This document shows positions 9,547 through 20,100 of a stretch of DNA of 64,000 nt, piece by piece (position 1 is the first letter of the stretch; each line of letters starts with the position of its first letter). Where the stretch lies: assembly GCA_009731375.1 (NCBI GenBank), contig BJOX01000008.1, positions 1,370,630 through 1,434,629 of the forward strand, read 5' to 3'. The position numbers were made by a program, and so were the translations under genes. The notes below the pieces were generated by a model. The model was not told the origin of the DNA. It ran no database searches and saw nothing but the letters and a program-made list of their open reading frames with translations. The DNA is from Paulinella micropora. Taxonomy: Eukaryota; Cercozoa; Imbricatea; Euglyphida.

Positions 9547-9814
9547 TCACATTACGCAGCATGCAAACACCAGAAATTGCAAAAACTAATACCATTCCTG
9601 CCTGGGAGCTGATGCGCTCGTCTCCTCAAGACCCTCCTTTGCCTCGTCACTGCAAAATATACCAATGTCATGAGAAAACGACATCAAGAGATGACAGTAC
9701 CCAGTGGCAGCTAGCGCTTCAGAGAAATCGACACGACGTGAAACTGGTCCAGCAGCCTTTTTGCTGCCACGCCTCCCACCACGCTACTTACGGCCGGGCG
9801 ACCACTGCAAGAAC

Positions 9815-10978
9815 GATTCGTTTATTTGTTTATTTCTTTATTTGTTTATTTGTTTATTGATTTATTTATTTATTTATTTATTTATTGATTTTCTCTTGTA
9901 TGTGTGTATGTATGTATGCGTGTATGTATTCAATGCGTGTATGTATGCGTGCATGTATGCATAGTTGTTGTTGCTTTCTCGTTACTCATAATTCATTTCT
10001 TTGTTTAATAGTTTATTTCTTTATTCATTCATTTATTTACGAACTTACTTACTTTCCTAACTATGTATGTATGTATGTATGCATGCGTGTTGGTATGCAT
10101 GCAATATATGTATGTATGCTTTTGTTGTTGTTGCATGCATGCATGTACGTATTTTGTCGTGCCTCATCATTCATTTCCTTATTTAATTGTTTATTTGTTC
10201 ATTTATTTGTTTATTTACGAACTTACTTACTTACTTTCCTAACTATGTATGTATGTATGTGTGCATGCGTGTAGGTATGCATGCAATATATGTATGTATG
10301 CTTTGTTGTTGTTGCATGCATGCATGTACGTATTTTGTCGTGCCTCATCATTCATTTCCTTATTTAATTGTTTATTTGTTCATTTATTTGTTTATTTACG
10401 AACTTACTTACTTACTTTCCTAACTATGTATGTATGTATGTGTGCATGCGTGTAGGTATGCATGCAATATATGTATGTATGCTTTGTTGTTGTTGCATGC
10501 ATGCATGTACGTATTTTGTCGTGCCTCATCATTCATTTCCTTATTTAATTGTTTATTTGTTCATTTATTTGTTTATTTACGAACTTACTTACTTACTTTC
10601 CTAGCTATGTATGTATGTATGTGTGCGTGTAGGTATGCATGCAATATATGTATGTATGCTTTGTTGTTGTTGCATGCATGCATGTACGTATTTTGTCGTG
10701 CCTCATCATTCATTTCCTTATTTAATTGTTTATTTGTTCATTTATTTGTTTATTTACGAACTTCCTTACTTACTTTCCTAACTATGTACGTATGTATGTG
10801 TGCATGCGTGTAGGTATGCATGCAATAATAATTGTATGTATGCACTGTTGTTGTTGCATGCATGGATGTACTTATTTTCTCGTTACTCATCATTCATTTC
10901 TTGATTTGATTGTTTATTTATTTATTTATTTATTTGTTTATTTACGAACTTACTTACTTACTTTCCTAACTATGTATG
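9815..10978. repeat. (TTTA)n tract and 181-bp tandem satellite
   Basis: After a (TTTA)n run (9,820-9,895), a unit of about 181 bp repeats some five to six times. Each unit holds (ATGT)n/(ATGC)n, TTGTTGTTGCATGCATGCAT, the phrase CGTGCCTCATCATTCATTTC, a TTTATTTG-rich stretch and ACGAACTTACTTACTTACTT. Three central units are almost identical; outer units diverge (one loses a CATG, another gains ATAATAATTG). The long hydrophobic ORFs across it are artefacts of the repeat. It separates two minus-strand coding segments. Confidence 0.85.
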
Positions 10979-10984
10979 TATGAA

Positions 10985-11746
10985 GCAGCAAACCTTCTGC
11001 TGCGATTGTGCTTTCTTCGTGGCTTGAGAAGGTTTGCCCTCCCGCCGTTTTTTCGGCTGTTGTTCAGCTTCTGACACGTTCGAGTCATCCTTTTTTTCAG
11101 CTGAACCAGGCTGTTGACGCTTTGCCCTAGCTCTGCGACTATGAGTCGTCTTTTGTTCTGCCAGGCTAGGGTAAAAAAACTTTGGCTTTCCTGTGAGACT
11201 GCGAACTTTGGCTTTTCCTTGCGGGGCGTATCGAAAGACCATATTGTCTTCTTTTATGTCCCATGCCGGCACATTGGGATCTGGGCTTGGAAAATCATTG
11301 TACTGCATCGTGATTGCAGTGTCAATTTTGCAGTCGCCTAGCGGTTGCCATGTCTCGTCGTTATTCACTTGCACAAACACCGTCTGCTGTCCATCCTTTC
11401 TTTCCACACGATAGGCCTCGATAGTTTCTACAATAATCTTCTCCTTGGGCATGCGAAAGGCAGGGGTAACAGGAACAGCACTTGAACTAGTTGAAGCGGG
11501 AATGCTCTCAAACTTAAGGAGAAATGCCAAAGAAACCCGCCGAATGCCACTATTCCCTGTACGGTACGGTGAGTTTAGGAGCTTTGAAAAAGCACCCTTG
11601 TGACACGTTTGTGCAGAGCGAGCCACTAGTGACACACCCTCGCAGGTCGTCACCTCTTCTCTTGTTATGTTACATCCCACTTGTGCTGTAGTCGGCATCC
11701 CAATCTCGACCCTTTTCAGCTTGGAGGCTTCAGCCTTTGGAAAGCT
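10985..11746 (-). CDS. Uncharacterised protein with basic C-terminal tail
   Basis: A minus-strand ORF of about 250 residues. A splice-acceptor-like TAG precedes the likely exon start (AEASKLKRVEIGMPTTAQVG). The middle looks folded (KEKIIVETIEAYRVERKDG, VFVQVNNDETWQPLGD, ITMQYNDFPSPD, DNMVFRYAPQGK). It ends in a very basic, Ser/Gln/Lys-rich tail (RRARAKRQQPG, QQPKKRREGKPSQATKK), a good nuclear localisation candidate. It is divergent from the plus-strand transposase-like gene that starts 70 bases away, so the two may share a promoter. The 3' end runs into the satellite. Function unknown. Confidence 0.5.
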
Positions 11747-11817
11747 CTATTCGGTGCTATACGAACAATGTGATTGTGAGTATGAACTGCTTGTTGTTGC
11801 TGTCCCAGAGGCATGCC

Positions 11818-13146
11818 ATGTCGTTCCTAGCCAGATTAGCCACCCAATCAACCATAAGCCAGTCGGCAGTACAGTCTGCTGTAGCAAGGAGTCGGTCCTC
11901 TATACCGCTGTCTGCAAAGGTGGAGCTAGTGGAACAACGAGCTAGTTCTCGAGTGTCAGAAGTCGCACCGTCAGCCCTTGCTTCATTCAATATGTTGAGC
12001 CCATCGAGTGGATCTGCATTCTCTTCCGGGGGCGTGTCAGATACTGAATCTAGTGCACATAGCGGCCATCATTCCAGGAAGCGACTTGATGAGACGCTAG
12101 TCGATGTTCGGCACCGTAAGACTTTGGAAAGGAGCAGGAGATACCAGGAAAAGATGCGCTCAAGTAAGAGTCTCGATGGGATGACGGATGACCAACTGAT
12201 GTGCTTACTTTTATCTAAGAAAGGCAAGGAGCAGTTCCCCCAAGTATCAGCGCTAGTACAGCAAGGGCAAGCGGAAGCTGCAGCTGCCAAGGCTGTCAAA
12301 GAAATTGTGCAGAGTTTTCCCTATCGATAAGCTCACAAGCAGGCTTTTGTTGGGAAGCTTCGAGGGAAGATGACCTCAAAACAATTTCAAGAAATCTTTA
12401 CTTCGATCAGCGATCGGTATGCGCGCAAAGCAGCAAAAGCTGTTCGAGATGCTGACGCCAATCTGCAGGAAGGGGTAAAACTGAAGAAGCCTGACATCTT
12501 TTCACAGCAAGTGATGGCGAACGCCGAGCGAGAAAAGATCACACCGATGGAGAAGCGGATCACTGCTTCTGTTGTGAAAGAGAACTTGGCTGGGAAGTCA
12601 GGGTCTAACGCTGCATTTTGGTTTGGATCATTGGACTCCTTTTTTAATTGGTTCAGAACCACGGCCCACCCTCAAATCTACGCGCAAATGGTGAAGGAGT
12701 CAGGGGGCTTCGAGCGCTTGGCGCACATTATGCGGGGTGGAAAGTGGAATGAGCAAAACTCAGCTGCATATCTTTGTAAGGGAGGCTGCGTCAGGCCAGG
12801 AAGCACCGATGTATGCCACCACAACTATGTCCCTCGCAATCGCAAGACTGTTGGTAAGATACTGAAGGAGGAGGATGTTCTGTTTCGTTGCATTACCAAA
12901 ACAGTCCCTTGCAAGTGGCACGACAACTGGGACAAATGGAAGGCCGAGCTATTGCGAGAGGAAGCTTTGACAGAGGAGAAGCGGAACTTGGAAAAGATCA
13001 AAAACCTCAAGGAAAAAATCAAAAAGTGCGAGAGACACGACGCGCAGTACAAGGTGCAGCGAAGGTCACTCCCAGCTTCCATTCGGCTTGTTTGTGAGAC
13101 TTTTTTGCATGTGCAGCCACATCACGCGACAGATCGATCTGCTTGA
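11818..13146 (+). CDS. N-terminal part of a transposase-like protein (in-frame TAA)
   Basis: From MSFLARLATQSTISQS the frame runs through Ser-rich and coiled-coil regions (RRYQEKMRSSKSLDGMTDDQ) to a TAA at 12328-12330. It then continues in the same frame for another 270 codons. That half contains a helical stretch (RYARKAAKAVRDADANL), CKGGCVRPGSTDVCHHNYVP (a possible C-C-C-H-H zinc site), VPCKWHDNWDKWKAELL and a Lys/Glu coiled coil (LEKIKNLKEKIKKCERHD). It leads into the catalytic-looking half through a frameshift near 13,110-13,140. N-terminal zinc sites followed by a coiled coil are usual in DNA transposases. The TAA is a mutation, an error or an unseen intron boundary. Confidence 0.45.
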
Positions 13147-14701
13147 ACCTGGGCTTGGCGCTTGGGTAGTCTATCAGGACTACATATCTTGGTACTCCGA
13201 AACAGGCGTGAAGATGAATGATTTGTTGTTCACTCGCGTCACACGGCGGACGGACGGGGAGCTGCAGTATGAATACATCCATAATATTATGAGATGTGAG
13301 CATTCCGGCGCCACGACTCGGTATATATGGGATTACCACATGCGAACTGAGGAGGAAGGAGGCAGCGGAGAGATGTCATCTCTTCCGGGCCCGGGCATCC
13401 GCACAGGCGATGGCGGGGGCGATTTCCATAACAGAGAGTGCATCATGGCGGAATCCAAGTATTTAGTATGTCACGCACCAGCTGATTGAATGCAGTCTGG
13501 CTGTAGGTTCTGGCAGAAGTACAACATTGAGATGCGCTCAGATATGCTGTGCGGCGGGCATGCCTGGAACGTGTGCGACGCGGACAAAGGCATACACACT
13601 AAGGTATTTCTCACGAGTCAGCTTGAGCAGGGCCGTGGTTTCGATATCGTTGAGGATTGGCTTCTTGCAGCTGCAAAAGCAGGGTTTGAGAACCATCGGT
13701 ACTACGGTCACGACAGGGACGTGATCGAAGCGTGGATCAGCAAGAACAAGGAGAATCCCCGGAAGGTTGCGACGTGGATGTTTCAGGAGCTGCGCTCATT
13801 TGTTTACTACCGGCCAACAGATGAGGGTAAAATTTTTACGCCTGGTGTGGCCTACGGCGCGGTTCACAGCGATGTTGAGTTCCGTGACCGCATTGTGTTG
13901 GATTTACGCCAAGACAAGGATGCTAAGGAGGGCAAGCGGTGCGAGAAGTGCACCCAGAGCTTGAAGTACCCCGTACCTGCGCACAAAAAGGACGAGCGGT
14001 GCAAGTCCAAGCATCAGAGCTTGGGGGAGCCAGCCTTGGCGATACACGTGAAGTCCGGAGCGACCGATGGCATGAGCTACGAGGAAAAGCAGAGCTACTT
14101 CAACTCGGTGTCTGCTGCCAGCGGGAGAGCAAAGAGCAAGGCAAAGGGAAGGTTCACCCAAATGCTCAAGCCCGAATGTATCGCTTTGCTGAAAGGGTTA
14201 GGGCTGTCGACGCAGGGTAAGGTGGCCGACCTTCAGCAGAGACTGGAGGACGCTATGGCGAGCCACAAGGGACGCGACGGCGACGGCGACGGCGGCAATA
14301 CCGAAGGTGGCGCAGGCAAAAGCAGCAAAAAGAAAGCAAATAAAAAAGCAGGCCGGAAAAGGAAGCAGCCGGGCAACGCAGCGCGTGGTGGCCCTTCCTC
14401 CGGAGCGGCAGTGCGAGGCTCACGTCCCGCTGGGCGGGGCGGAGCAGCAAAGCGACAGAGGAGGGCGGCTCGGCCGGTGAATTACCAGGAGTCAGATCAT
14501 GAGGAAGATCAAAAGGACAGCGACTGGGACGAGGGGGACGCAAATTCCGAAGGAGGCGAGATCTGGCTCTGCAAACATTGCAACCATCCCAACAGCAACA
14601 ACCCTCCTCCAGGCAGCGAAGATTACGTAGGCTGTGAGCTGTGCGAGCCCCCTGGCGGCTTTCCCGACAGCAGCAGCGAGGACGAAGCACTTGTCTGGTG
14701 A
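13112..14701 (+). CDS. Transposase-like catalytic region with SAP domain and C-terminal zinc finger
   Basis: The frame starts near IDLLEPGLGAWVVYQDYISW, contains TGDGGGDFHNRE, meets an in-frame TGA at 13487-13489, and continues with CGGHAWNVCDADKG. The spaced acidic residues (VYQD, GDGGG, NVCD) look like the D/D/D-E clusters of RNase H-fold transposases; I infer this, without a named superfamily. Next come a Cys/His region (CEKCTQSLKYPV...DERCKSKH), a SAP DNA-binding helix-turn-helix (LKPECIALLKGLGLSTQGKV), a basic Lys/Arg/Gly segment and a terminal C-x2-C...C-x2-C finger (WLCKHCNHPN ... GCELC) similar to RanBP2 or PHD-like fingers. The gene ends at 14701, about 100 bases before the right-hand hairpin. 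Confidence 0.5.
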
Positions 14702-14802
14702 ATTACTTGCATAGAATTCGTATTTGCCGCAGCAAAATTGTTTGGCTGATTTAGATTGACTTGGGCGCCTTCACGGTCGACAGTGCGATGGTGGCTGGCA
14801 CG

Positions 14803-14835
14803 CTTCGGTGGCTCGTAGTGCCACCGGAGGCGGGA
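14803..14835 (-). repeat. GC-rich hairpin motif, right copy 1
   Basis: On the minus strand this reads CCCGCCTCCGGTGGCACTAC followed by GAGCCACCGAAG. It matches the left copies at 6,385 and 6,568 in inverted orientation. It starts 100 bases after the transposase-like stop codon. Confidence 0.6.
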
Positions 14836-15144
14836 ATGCATAATCATTTTCTTTTTTGCAATATTTTTTTCCGCTTTTGCTTCATCAACATGCGGTTTTT
14901 TTGCTGTTTGCGCAAGCATTTGCCTTGTCACGGTTATAGGTAGGTGCGTGGTGCGGGGTGGTACGCAGGTGGCAGGCGATCGGTCGCGCCGGTGCGCGCT
15001 CAGCGCGCATTCATCAAGGATTTTTTGTTTCAAGTTTAGTGTTGTTTTGTTTCATTCACTGCTGTATTTCTAGCGGGGAATCAGTACTTCCGTGATATCC
15101 GGGATCGGGACATGTAATAATACTGTTTTGCGGGTGCAGAGCAA

Positions 15145-15172
15145 GAGGTGGCGCTAAGTGCCACCACAGGCG
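15145..15172 (-). repeat. GC-rich hairpin motif, right copy 2
   Basis: Minus-strand reading CGCCTGTGGTGGCACTTAGC then GCCACCTC. The same arm/loop layout is kept, with both arms changed (GTGGTGGC paired with GCCACC). Arm changes that keep pairing suggest selection on the structure. Confidence 0.5.
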
Positions 15173-15338
15173 TGGATTTTCCCGCCAAAGCAATCTTCAT
15201 AATCAGTTTTAAGTTTTTTCTTTTTTATTCCATTTATCTATACATAAAATCTATGCATGACATGTAGCCGTCCACGATTTTGCGACTATAATATTGCTGG
15301 TGGGATGCAAGCAGTACGTGTTTGTCCTGGGTGGCACG

Positions 15339-15368
15339 GTGTGGTGGCGCCCAAGTGCCACCAGAGGT
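15339..15368 (-). repeat. GC-rich hairpin motif, right copy 3 (outermost)
   Basis: Minus-strand reading CACCTCTGGTGGCACTTGGG then CGCCACCACA. It is the outermost right copy, so the putative element spans about 6,385 to 15,368 (9.0 kb). No target-site duplication could be identified by eye. Confidence 0.5.
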
Positions 15369-15599
15369 GAGATAAATCAGGAAAATGATTTGTCATTGAT
15401 GCAGGGTTTGTTTATGTTTGTTTATTATATGTTTTAGTTGCAGGAAAGCGTTTGTAACATATCGTATACAATGAATTAGCGCGTATGATAGCTGTTTGAC
15501 TGTAGTGTCGGTACGTCGGGCTGAGAGTCAGACGCAATAGGTATTAAAGTTTTTTTTGCAGACTTTAGCAGTAAAAATGATTTTTAGCATTAAAATCAT

Positions 15600-15695
15600 G
15601 TTTTTACGAATAATACTGACATTTTAATAATTTACGCAAAATTTTGTTTCCCTACGACCGGACATGGGGCGGCCCTTCGTATCAGGAAGAGGATC
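15600..15695 (-). pseudogene. Fragment of the PLV-type small basic protein gene
   Basis: The minus strand encodes DPLPDTKGRPMSGRRETK and then stops. The first nine residues and 26 bases match the 59-residue ORF at 5,995-6,174, and weaker similarity continues through a TTTGCGTA-containing stretch. The 5' part has been replaced by (ATGT)n. Its opposite orientation means PLV-like sequence lies on both sides of the 6.4-15.4 kb block. Confidence 0.45.
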
Positions 15696-16110
15696 ATGTA
15701 TGTATGTATGTATGAATGTCATGTCATGATGTATGTACTGTATGCATGCATGTATGTATGTATGTATGTATGCATGTACTAGTTTTAATTCTTTTGTTTC
15801 CATGTCATAGTTCAACTGTTGTTTGTGTAAATGTATGCATGTATGCATGTATGTATGTATGTATGTATGCATGCATGGATGTATGTACGTATGTATGTTC
15901 GTACATTTTATTGACACGCATGTATGTATGTATGTATGTGATGATGTATGTGGTGTGTGCATGCATGCATGCATGTATGTATATGTATGTATGCATTTAT
16001 GTATGTATGTATGTAATAGTTTGAATGTTATTGTTTTAATAAATTATGTTATAGTTCAACTGTTGTATGTGTGTATGTATATCTGTATGCATGTCTGTTT
16101 TGTTTTAAAA
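15690..16110. repeat. (ATGT)n / (ATGC)n microsatellite-rich segment
   Basis: Several runs of ATGT and ATGC are separated by short unique pieces. One piece appears twice in related form (TTATAGTTCAACTGTTGT... at about 15,806 and 16,050), suggesting a local duplication. Hydrophobic or CMYV-type ORFs here are repeat artefacts. Confidence 0.85.
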
Positions 16111-16111
16111 G

Positions 16112-16117
16112 TAAATG

Positions 16118-16150
<33 letters not shown>
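16112..16150 (+). repeat. (ATT)n tract at the 5' edge of the LINE
   Basis: About twelve ATT units immediately precede CTGGAGGGGTGCACAAGATG, the apparent 5' end of the LINE. The same trinucleotide follows the element's 3' side and each SINE unit downstream. Confidence 0.8.
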
Positions 16151-16151
<1 letters not shown>

Positions 16152-17138
16152 TGGAGGGGTGCACAAGATGGCACTCCACGGGAAGAGGAGGTGGTTGGGC
16201 CTCTCCCCACGATGGTGACCGCTTGGGGAGGGCGGTCACCGGGATATGCGCAACTCTCAACTGGGCATTTACTCGGTAGGGGTTCGGCCAGGCAGTTGTG
16301 GGGTTGTCTGTTGGATTGTTGGTTAGCTCGTTTTTCTTGGCTGTTGGGTTGGGTCTGGTTTCCTGGTTAGCCCATTTTCGCCGAATTTCCTGCCGAGTAA
16401 ATGCCTGGGGGCTTCCAGTTCCGGTTTGGTGATCTTGTTGAGGTGAGCATTGGGAGGAAACAGTACCGAGATGGGTTGAAGATAGGATTCACATTGAGCC
16501 GAGATGGGGCCGAGTTGGCCTGTTCCAACTCGGCTCCATTTCGGCTTCATGTTAATCCTATCTTCATCCTATCTGGGTTTTGTCTCCTCCCTATCTTCGC
16601 TTCTTCGGGGTTGCCTAACTGGAACACATGATGAGCGCACGTTGGAGAGGGGCTTCAGTCGGTCCCAATGCCTTGCCAGTGCCTTGCTGCGTTGCCGTGC
16701 CTTGCCCCATGCATTCACACCCTCCACCGTTGCATTTCTAACTGAGCAGCTTCGGCTGGGATTACTATACTTGTCTGTAAGACCCTATAGGTACCGCTAG
16801 GTTCGCGCCTTCTATACCCACGTGGGGGAAGGAGTTTCAGCGGCACGCCGTCCGATCTGGCTCCACTCGGGGACACCCGTACCTCATGATGTGTATTGTT
16901 AGGAGCAGCTGAAAGTCCATAAGGCATGAGAGTAGAGGCGTTGGCGATGCGATGGAGAGTGTGTGTAGTGCGTGAGGCAGGTTCTGGCGACGCTGGGGGT
17001 GCTGGCGGGCGCCGAAGGGCACGAAGCGACGCGGCAGCGTCCAGTGACACCGGCGGAAATGCGTGTAGTGTGTGTTGCAGATACCGCCGATGCTATTTGC
17101 ATGGACGGGCGCTTTCCTCGGCGTAAAGAGGCGCGGCG

Positions 17139-20100
17139 GTGATGGCCAGCGACATTGGCCGTCTACTACTCTCAATGGATTACAAATACGCGAAGCACGG
17201 AGCTACCACTGTGGCCCTTATGGGACAAGGTAGAATCGCCGAAGACCTGGACAATCCCCGTGGGAATGCCTCTTCGACGGGCTCTGGCCCGATGTCCCAG
17301 GATGGGAGGATGAGGGCTCGCGTATATGACGGAATTCCTGAACCACGTGGAGAGGCTATCTTAGCTGCGCCTCATCCTTCCTCCCCAAACCTGGCACACG
17401 GGTCGGCGCTTCAACATAAGGCGAGCGGCGCTATATGGCAGATGGCACCGCCGCCTCGACGGTACCGGCGGGTAGATCGGTACGACAAGGACGGGCGTAA
17501 TCTGATTGTCTGGGGGCTCTCAGAACGCGCCAATCTACAGGAGATCGCCTCCAAAATGAGCGGTCTTGGTCTGGTGGTCCCGGTAATGGAGTGGCAAGGC
17601 CAGCGAATGTCTCGTCACCTGGAGCTGGTCTACGAGGACGATGACAGCAGGCAGACGGCGTTGCAGCAACTCAAACATCTCAAATTCTTCGGCAGAGGGG
17701 TCAATGTGGCCCTTGGGCGCAGGTTCAGGGACAGGGAACGTGTCCGAAGGCTTATTCGCATCCATCTGCGTGGGGAAGCGGCGGTCCGGAAGGAGGAAGC
17801 TGCGACGGGATATCGCGTCTTGCCTCTGCATGAAGAATGTGTCGATGATGTGCAGGTGGTGTCTTCGGAATTGGCTGCCGATGCACCTAAGTGTGTGTCT
17901 GAGTGTGCTGATGTGCATGTGGTGCCCCTGCATTCGGCGGCCAGTGCAGTGGGGGACCAACCTGCGCAAGCACCTGCAGAGGGGGGCAGCACGAGGGCGG
18001 AAGCCAAGCGCGGCCGTCGGGTCCGGAAACGAGCCAAGAAGCACCGCTCCAAGCAGTTCGATACCGGCTTCAAGCTACTCGTCGCGAGTCACAACTGGCA
18101 GGGTAAAACGGGATACGACAACGTAGGCACGGCGGAATGGGCATCATTCTACAAGCACGAGGGCTGGCTAGTCATCGGGGCTCAGGAGCACCGCATGGGC
18201 AAGAAGCAACTTTCCAAATGCAGCCTGGATGGATTCCGGATTTTTGGAAAACCTGCGGAGGTCAGCGAGAAAAATCGCTGCAAGGGTGGGGTTCTATTCG
18301 CGGTGGCTAACTTCCTTGGTCCGTATTGCAACCTGGTGTCAGCCCCCGTCGACCACCGGCAGCAAGTGTGGCTGCGTATCGCCTCGGGTGTTACCGGCGC
18401 TCAGGATATCTATGTGGGCAACGGCTACTTTCCCCAGGAAACGCAGGAAGAAGAGTCGTCAGAGGCGTATGCGGCCTGGCAGGCAGCTATAGCTTTTTTT
18501 GGAGCCAAAGGTCTTGTGGTCACGGTGGCGGATGCCAACGCGAAGCTCGGGCCGGCATGCAGCCGAAAAGAGGAGGGCATCGTCGGTCAGCACGGGGAGG
18601 TCGATGATAAGGGAGCACCGGTACGTTCGGAGAACGGCAAGAGACTCGCGGCTGTCCTCGTCGCTACGGGCCTGCGAAATCTGAGCGGCTTCTCGTGCCC
18701 AGTGGAAGGGTCCTACTGGTGGTCCCGGCGTGAGCAGCGCGGCATGGGCACAGGCAAGCACCTCCTCGATTACATCTGCGCGTCGCCTGGCTTGGCATCT
18801 GGAGCAAAGTTCGGAGTATGCGAAGATGATCTTGATACGGACCACAAGGCAGTATGGGCCGAACTGACTTGGAGCGGCCAGCGCCGACCAAAGCGGGCTG
18901 CGAAACCTTACAGGTCCTTTCGTGTTTATAAGCTTATTGGTGCTGGTGTCTCGGGTAATGATCACGCTGCGAAGCAAGCGCTGGATTATCTACGCGACAA
19001 GTTCGATGACGTATTCCAGCATTGCCTACAGAAGCTTGGAGTGCATCAGCTGCCTGAGCTTGACCTATCGGGTGGTGCCGACAGCCAACGGGTGGTAGAT
19101 GACGTCACCGAGCGAGTGGCGCAGTCCTTCCGAATGGCGGCGCACCGGGTCCTTGGCTCCAGATGTATACGACCCCGTTTCACCAACAATTGGTTCGACG
19201 GGGAGCTAAAGGAGCTCATTCAGCAGCGCCGGGAGGCCTACGCAGCATACAGGAGGGATGAATCGAATGCGGAAGCCCGTCTGAATTGGCTACGGCTCCG
19301 CAAGCAAATTCGGAAGGCAACTCGGGCCAAGAAGTCCGCCTCCTTCAAGCAAGTGCAGGAAGAAGCGGTCAAATGTCAACGCGAGCAATCCTCAAAGCGC
19401 TTTTGGCTACTCGCGAAGCGGCTTGGCGGGGCACGCAGAACGAAGGTCTCCGCGCCGGTGCAAAGGGAGGATGGCTCACTGGCGTGTACGCTGCCGGAAA
19501 AGGTCGCTCGGTGGGAGGAATTTCGGAAAAATTCGGTGAAGCCACGGGAAAATCCGGCAAGTGCGGCTGTTGTGGTGGAGTGCTGTGCAGAAGCAGGCTC
19601 GCTGGAGTGGGAGGAAGCCGAAGCTAAGCGGCAGTTCCACTGGAACGATCGCTTCAGAGATGAGGTGGCCCGGGCTATGAAGGAGCACGAAGTAGGTGAA
19701 GACACTTGCGAAGAGCTGGACAAGCCGTTCACGCAAGAGGAGGTCCTTGCAAGGCAACGTGCCCTGAATAACCACAAAGCTTGTGGCGAGGACAAAGTGA
19801 AGAACGAGATGCTCAAGTATGGCGGCGCCTACATCAATGGCTACTTAACGCAGTACTTCAACTGGATTCGAGAAGCCGAGAGGACTCCAAAAGCTTGGGG
19901 CAAGGGAATCATCGTCAATATCCCCAAGGGTGGGGATCCTACGGATCCTGACAACTGGAGGGATATCTCGATTATTAGTTGCCTTGGTAAGCTGTATCTG
20001 TCCTTATTAGCTACTCGTCTAACGCTCTTCGTGGATGGCCCGGATAAGCTACGTCCAGAGCAGGGAGGCTTCCGCCCGGGGCGTCGCACTACGGATCAGG

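Larger units (their letters stand above)
14702..15545. other. Non-coding right flank of the hairpin-bounded block
   Basis: About 840 bases without a convincing ORF. It holds three GC-rich hairpins (14,803, 15,145, 15,339) and a 20-base match (15,117-15,136) to the minus-strand coding segment at about 9,017. The rest is AT-rich. It looks like the terminal non-coding part of the element. Confidence 0.5.

Noticed and set aside
9815-10978. CRISPR-like array
   Set aside because: Units are contiguous 181-bp satellite copies with no unique spacers, in a eukaryotic context.
9885-10983. Overlapping ORFs of 78-129 residues rich in CMYV and hydrophobic residues
   Set aside because: They are translations of the 181-bp satellite and (ATGT)n. 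Identical ORFs recur every 181 bases and have no codon bias.
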